A stretch of 64,000 bases of DNA from Stomorhina lunata (Eukaryota > Arthropoda > Insecta > Diptera > Rhiniidae): NCBI GenBank assembly GCA_933228675.1, contig OW121743.1:58916581-58980580 (forward strand), in the 5' to 3' direction. Positions 58,765 to 64,000 of the stretch are shown in pieces; the first letter of the stretch is position 1, and each line of letters opens with the position of its first letter. Below the pieces are notes generated by a model. That model saw nothing but the letters and a program-made list of their open reading frames with translations. It was not told the origin of the DNA and made no database searches. A program made the position numbers and the translations under genes.

Positions 58765-61700
58765 AGTTCATATCAAAAAATGTTGTATAAAAAATGTTAA
58801 TTTAAAAAATTTTTGAATATAACAATTTCTATAGAAGTTTCATGATATGAAAAAATTTTACAAGAAACTTTTTTGATATGAAAAAATTTTACTAGAAAAT
58901 TTTTGATACAAAAAAATTTCTATAGAAAATTTTTGATATAAAAAAATTTCTAAAGAAAATTTTTTTATATACAAAAATTTCTATTAAAAAAGGTTTCTAT
59001 ATAAAAAAATTTCTATAGATAATTTTCCAATAAGAAAAAGTTTCTACCGAAAATTTTTCGATATAAAAAAATGTCTATAGAAAATGTTTTGTTATGAAAA
59101 ATTTTTTGAAAATATTCCTATAGAAAATTTTTCTTATGAAAAAAATTCTAAACAAAATTTTTCGATATGAAAAAATTTCTACAGGACATTTTTCAATATG
59201 AAAAAATTTCTAAAAATCTAAAGAAAATTTTTTGATATAAAAAAATACTATAGAAAATTTTTTGATATAACAAAATTTCTTTAGAAAATTTTTCGATATA
59301 AACAAATTTTTACAAAAAAGTACAAAAAAAAATTTTTGATATACAAAAATTTCTACAGAAAATTTTTCTTTATAAAAAAATCTATATAGAAATTTTTTTC
59401 ATATGAAAGATTTGTTTAGAAAATTTGTCTATATGACAAAATTAATACAGAAACTTTTTTAATAAAAAAAAATTCTATAGAAAATTTTTCGATATGAAAA
59501 AATTTCTATAGAAAAAATTTCTATATGAAAAAATTTCAATAGAAAATTTTTTTATATGAAACAATTTCTATAGAAAAATTTTCTATATGAAACAATTTCT
59601 ATAGAAAATTTTTCAATATGAAAAAATTTCTATAGAACATTTCTCAATATGAAAAAATTTCTATAGAAATTTTTTCTTTATGAAAAAATTTCAATAGAAA
59701 ATTTTTCTTTATGAAAAAATTTCAATAGAAAATTTTTCTATATGAAAAAATTTCTATATGAAAAAATTTCTATAGAAAATTTTTCTATATGAAAAAATTT
59801 CTATAGAAAATGTTTCTATATGAAAAAATTTCTATAGAAAATTTGTCTATATGAAAAAATTTCTATAGAAAATTTTTCTATATGAAAAAACTTCTATAGA
59901 AAATTTTTCTATATGAAAAAATTTCTATAGAAAATTTTTCTATATGAAAAAATTTCAATAGAAAATTTTTCTATATGAAAAAATTTCTATAGAAAATTTT
60001 TCTATATGAAAAAATTTCTATAGAAAATTTTTCTATATGAAAAAATTTCTATAGAAAATTTTTCTATATGAAAAAATTTCTATAGCAAATTTTTCTATAT
60101 GAAAAAATTTATATACAAAATTTTTCTATATGAAAAAATTTCTATAGAAAATTTTTCTATATGAAAAAATTTCTATAGAAAATTTTTCTATATTAAAAAA
60201 ATTAAAAAATTTCTATAGAAAATTTTTTTGTATGAAAAAATTTATATAGAAAATTTTTTTGTAAGAAAAAATTTTTAAAGAAAATTTTTCTATATGAAAG
60301 AATTTGTATAGAAAATTTTTCTATGTTAAAAAATTTCTATGGAAAATTTTTTATATTTAAAAATTTCTATAGAAAATTTTTTGAAATGGAAAAAATCTTT
60401 AGAAAAATTTTCGATAAGAAAAAAATTCTAAAGAAAATTTTTTGATATGAAAAAAAATCTATAGAAAATTTGTCTATATATACAAATTATACAGAAAATT
60501 ATTTCTATATTTCTACAGAAAATTTTGTACTATTTTTTGTTGCAAAAAAAATCTATAGCTAACATTTTAATACGAAAAAAATTTTTGGTAAGAACAAATT
60601 TCTGTCAAAAACTTTTTCTATTGAAATTTTTTCATATAGAAAAATTTTCTATAGAATTTTCTTTTATATAGAGAAATTTTTTGTAGAAATGTTTTTATAT
60701 AGAAACATTTTTTATAGAAATTTTTTCATATAAAAAAATTTTTCTATAGAAATTTTTCATATAGAAAAATTATCTATTAAAATTTGTTCATATCGAAAAA
60801 TTGTCTATACAAGTTTTTCATACAGAATAATTTTCTATAGAAATTTTTCATATGAAAAATTTTTTTATAGAAATTGTTTCATATGAAAAATTTCTCTATA
60901 GAAATTTTTTTATATGAAAAATGTTTCAATAGAATTTTTTTCATATAAAAAATATCCTATAGAAATTTTTTCCTTTGAAAAATTTTTCCATAGAAATTTT
61001 TTTTATATAAAATGTTTTTTTTTTAAATTTTTTGAAATTAAAAAATTTTTATAGAAAATTTTTCATATGAACAATTTTTTTGTAGAAATTTTTTTATATC
61101 AAAATCAAAAATTTTTCTATAGAAAATTTTCTATAAGATTTTTTCTATAAAAAATTTTTCATACCATAAATTTTTCTATAGAAATTTTTTCATATAAAAC
61201 ATTTTTTTAAAGAAATTTTTTCATATTGAAAAATTTTCTATGGAAGTCTTTTCATATAGAAAAAATTTCTATATTTCATAAAAAAAAAATTTCTATAAAA
61301 ATTTTTTCATATGAAAAATTTTTTCTAAAGAATTTTTTTCTTTTAAAAAATTTTGATATAAAAATTTTTTCATATGAAAAAATTTTTCTAAAGAAATTTT
61401 TTCATACGAAAAATTTTCTAAAGAAATTTTTTCATACGAAAAATTTTCTATAGAAATTTTTTCATATAGAAAAATTTTCTATAGAAATTTTTTCATATAG
61501 AAAAATTTTCAATAGAGACTTTTTCATATGAAAAATTGATCTATAGAAATTTTTTCATATAGAAAAATTGTCTATAAAATTTTTTCATAAAGAAAAATTT
61601 TCTATTGAAATTTTTTCATAAAGAAAAATTTTCTGTAGAAATTTTTTCATGTAGAAATATTTGCAATAGAAATTTTTTCATATAGAAAAATTTGCTATAG

Positions 61701-62195
61701 AAATTTTTTCATACAGAAAAATTTTCTATAGAAATTTTTTCATCTGAAAAAATTTTTCTATAGAAATTTTTTCATCTGAAAAAATTTTTCTATAGAAATT
61801 TTTTCATCTGAAAAAATTTTTCTATAGAAATTTTTTCATCTGAAAAAATTTTTCTATAGAAATTTTTTCATCTGAAAAAATTTTTCTATAGAAATTTTTT
61901 CATATGAAAAAATTTTTATATAGAAATTTTTTATCATAAAAAATTTGTCTATAGAAATTTTTTCATATTAAAAAATGTTTCTGTAGAAATTTTTACATAT
62001 GAAAAAATTTTGCTATAGAAATTTGTTGATATGAAAAATTTTTCTATTGGTTTTTTTTATATGAAAAATTTTTCTATAGAAATTTTTTCATGCAAAAAAT
62101 TTTTTTTATATGAAAAAATTTTTCTATAGAAATTTTTTATATGAAAGATTTTTCTATAGAAATGTTTTTCTTATGAAAAATATTTCGACGGAAAT
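58765..62195. repeat. AT satellite block 9 (CTATATG then CATATAG/CATCTG types)
   Basis: Three dialects follow each other: degenerate units to 59470, regular TTTTTCTATATGAAAAAATT units at 59500-60200, and 28-bp TTTTTTCATATAGAAAAATT or CATATGAAAAA units at 60620-62160. Five consecutive near-identical CATCTG units lie at 61735-61900. The 75-codon frame at 61226-61453 is periodic and not a gene. Confidence 0.93.
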
Positions 62196-64000
62196 TGTAT
62201 GTCTTTAAAATTGTTTATTTAATTAAGGTTAAATACATACCAGAATATTTTTTTCAAATTATTTATAAATATTATTACCTGAAAAGAAAAAAAAAAAAAA
62301 AGAAAATTAGTAAAAGTGTTATAAACTTTTTGTAAAATGTTTAAAAAGTAAAGCTAAAAAATTTTCAAAGCAAAAACCTATTACAGATCCAACAACCCTT
62401 TTACCGAAAACACTTGCTTTCATTCATGGTCTTTCGAGCCGGATTTATTAATGATCTTTTGAGATGAATAAAAGCTTTGAGAGTGGAAAGCTTTTTCGTT
62501 ATTTTTAATTAATAATATGACAAATATCGGGCCTTGCCTCAAGCCATTAAACAAACTTTCAATTTTGAAAAGCTTTTTTTATTAAAATAACACAAAGCAA
62601 ATAAAGTTTTGAAAAATTCAAAAATATTTCGTAACATTTCAATAGAAATAGATAAAAGATCTACAAACTAATGTAATAAATCAGCAAAGTTAAATCATCG
62701 GTTTCTACAACTTTCAAAGTCAAATCGCGAAAACATTTTTCGATACAACAGAAATTCACTCAAACATAAAGTTTGAGTAAAATAAATATTTAGTTTTTAA
62801 CATTATCTCAAATATTTTATATAACAAAATAAAATTTTCTTTGGAGAAAATGTTTAGCCCACTAAAAACATATGTTTAACATAATTCAATTAAAATTTTT
62901 ATTATAACAATTAAATGTAATTAATTCATATTAATTGAATACTTCTTTTATGAACCACAAAAATTGACTTCAATAAATTTTGCTAAAAGAGCTTGAAAAT
63001 TGAATTGTATAAAAAATGCGTAAATAATAACAATTAGTAATAAAAAAAAATGCCATTAACTTTTTGTAATTAATTGGCTTTTTAACAATTTTACACCACA
63101 TGAATTGATGAATTGATAAATTGAAAGCTTTTTTATCAAAAGATGTTGTAACTGAAACGAAATAAATTGTGGGAATGATATAAAATTAAAAAATAAATTT
63201 AAAGAAAATAAAGTAGCGTTTTTTGTCAATTTTTGTTTAATGAAATTAGTTCACCATTTTAAAAGAATCACTCAAATAATGTCATTGAAATTAGATTTTG
63301 GAGCCAATTATAAAAAAATTTATTGATTGATAAAAACTTTTTGAAAGGGTAATACTTTTCGACGAATCTTAAGTTAAATGATCTAAGTTTCAGAAAGAAA
63401 CATGAATGTTATAGAGTGCTTTCATAAACCGATTTAGTTCTTTGGAATATCACATAAACTTTCAAACTAAATGACAAAATTATCGTAAAATGTTGACAAT
63501 TGTTACCATTTCTCTTTTAGACCGTGATGCATCGATTGTGCGGGTAGGTTTCTGTTTCAATATTATTGCTTCTGTTAGCCCAATTTGAAATATACTGACA
63601 TGCATCGATTGTGCTGATTGTTTTTTAATTTTTTTTTCTTAAATTTATCTTCTGTTTGATTTATTGCTACTTGAATTCTTACGAAATTCTTCAGTCACAT
63701 TTCAGTTTTAGCAAAATGAGCTTCGGAAATAAGTTGTCTGCTTACAAATAATAGTTAAAAAATAACTAGAAAGATATAAATTTCAATATTTCCTACTAAT
63801 TCAAATCGTTTTATGCAATAAAAACGTGTTTTAGTTAAAAAAAAAACTGAGATGCATCAATTGTGCGTGTCCTGAAAATCCGTAAGGGATATCAAAATGA
63901 TAAAACCTAATCATTGATGATATTTTCATACGCTGTAGAGACCATATATTCCAAAATATTATAAAAAAAATCCGGATAGTTTTGCGTCTAGTTTGAAAGG
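62196..64000. other. Terminal spacer, no gene recognised
   Basis: AT-rich unique sequence to the window end. TGCATCGATTGTGC occurs at 63528-63541 and 63601-63614, and with one change at 63853-63866. No open frame or transposon end was identified. Confidence 0.5.

Noticed and set aside
1..64000. CRISPR array, prokaryotic operons or rRNA/tRNA genes
   Set aside because: The short regular repeats are head-to-tail satellites with no unique spacers. No cloverleaf or rRNA core sequence was seen, and the context is clearly eukaryotic.

Overview
This is a eukaryotic, intergenic- or intron-like stretch of very AT-rich insect DNA, most likely from a dipteran and plausibly a calyptrate fly. The evidence is: (i) transposon families typical of Diptera (a DD41D rosa/Visitor-type mariner relative, hAT elements, Helitrons and Helentron-like interspersed elements); (ii) fly-sized introns (67 nt) and AATAAA signals; (iii) no prokaryotic gene organisation. 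No complete host gene is visible. The only host-gene candidate is one possible terminal exon near 58.2 kb. The species call is inference.

About 42% of the window (roughly 27 kb in ten blocks) is one family of 28-31 bp AT-rich satellite repeats. The unit is built from two dyads, one centred on CTATAG and one on CATATG or CGATATG, so the repeat is nearly its own reverse complement. Each block has its own sequence dialect. The most homogeneous array is a 30-bp repeat at about 49.3-51.9 kb. Because 30 is divisible by three, it produces long but meaningless open frames.

Between satellite blocks lie transposons with readable boundaries. 7.84-9.13 kb: rosa-like element, minus strand, broken. 9.39-10.05 kb: Helentron-like interspersed element. 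10.05-13.75 kb: a 0.4-kb repeat (an uninterrupted copy sits at 39.5-39.9 kb) split by a Helitron, which contains a TA microsatellite, which contains a 1.7-kb hAT-type element with 8-bp target duplications and a two-exon transposase-related gene remnant. 14.13-17.15 kb: a second element with hAT-like ends holding a degenerate non-LTR reverse transcriptase, itself split by a second Helitron; removing the Helitron on paper restores the reading frame. 17.41-19.88 kb: a third Helitron, full of tandem repeats. 20.45, 26.16 and 28.92 kb: more Helentron-like copies. 41.9-43.7 kb: a terminal-inverted-repeat element invaded by a second rosa-like copy.

The most striking object is at 32.19-37.29 kb. It is a 5.1-kb inverted array of nearly identical 465-bp units, about 6.4 units pointing left and 4.4 pointing right around a 51-bp centre, inserted in a satellite block and flanked by a 13-bp direct repeat. 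Every unit carries a 52-nt motif that folds by hand as a type I hammerhead ribozyme (CTGATGA and GAAA core, stems I-III, cleavage after AUC): seven on the minus strand and five on the plus, all pointing outward. This resembles ribozyme-bearing satellite DNAs and animal retrozymes mobilised by Penelope-like retroelements. A different hammerhead of the same design lies in a 180-bp fragment at 3.9-4.1 kb. Ribozyme activity, mobility and novelty are inferences that need testing.
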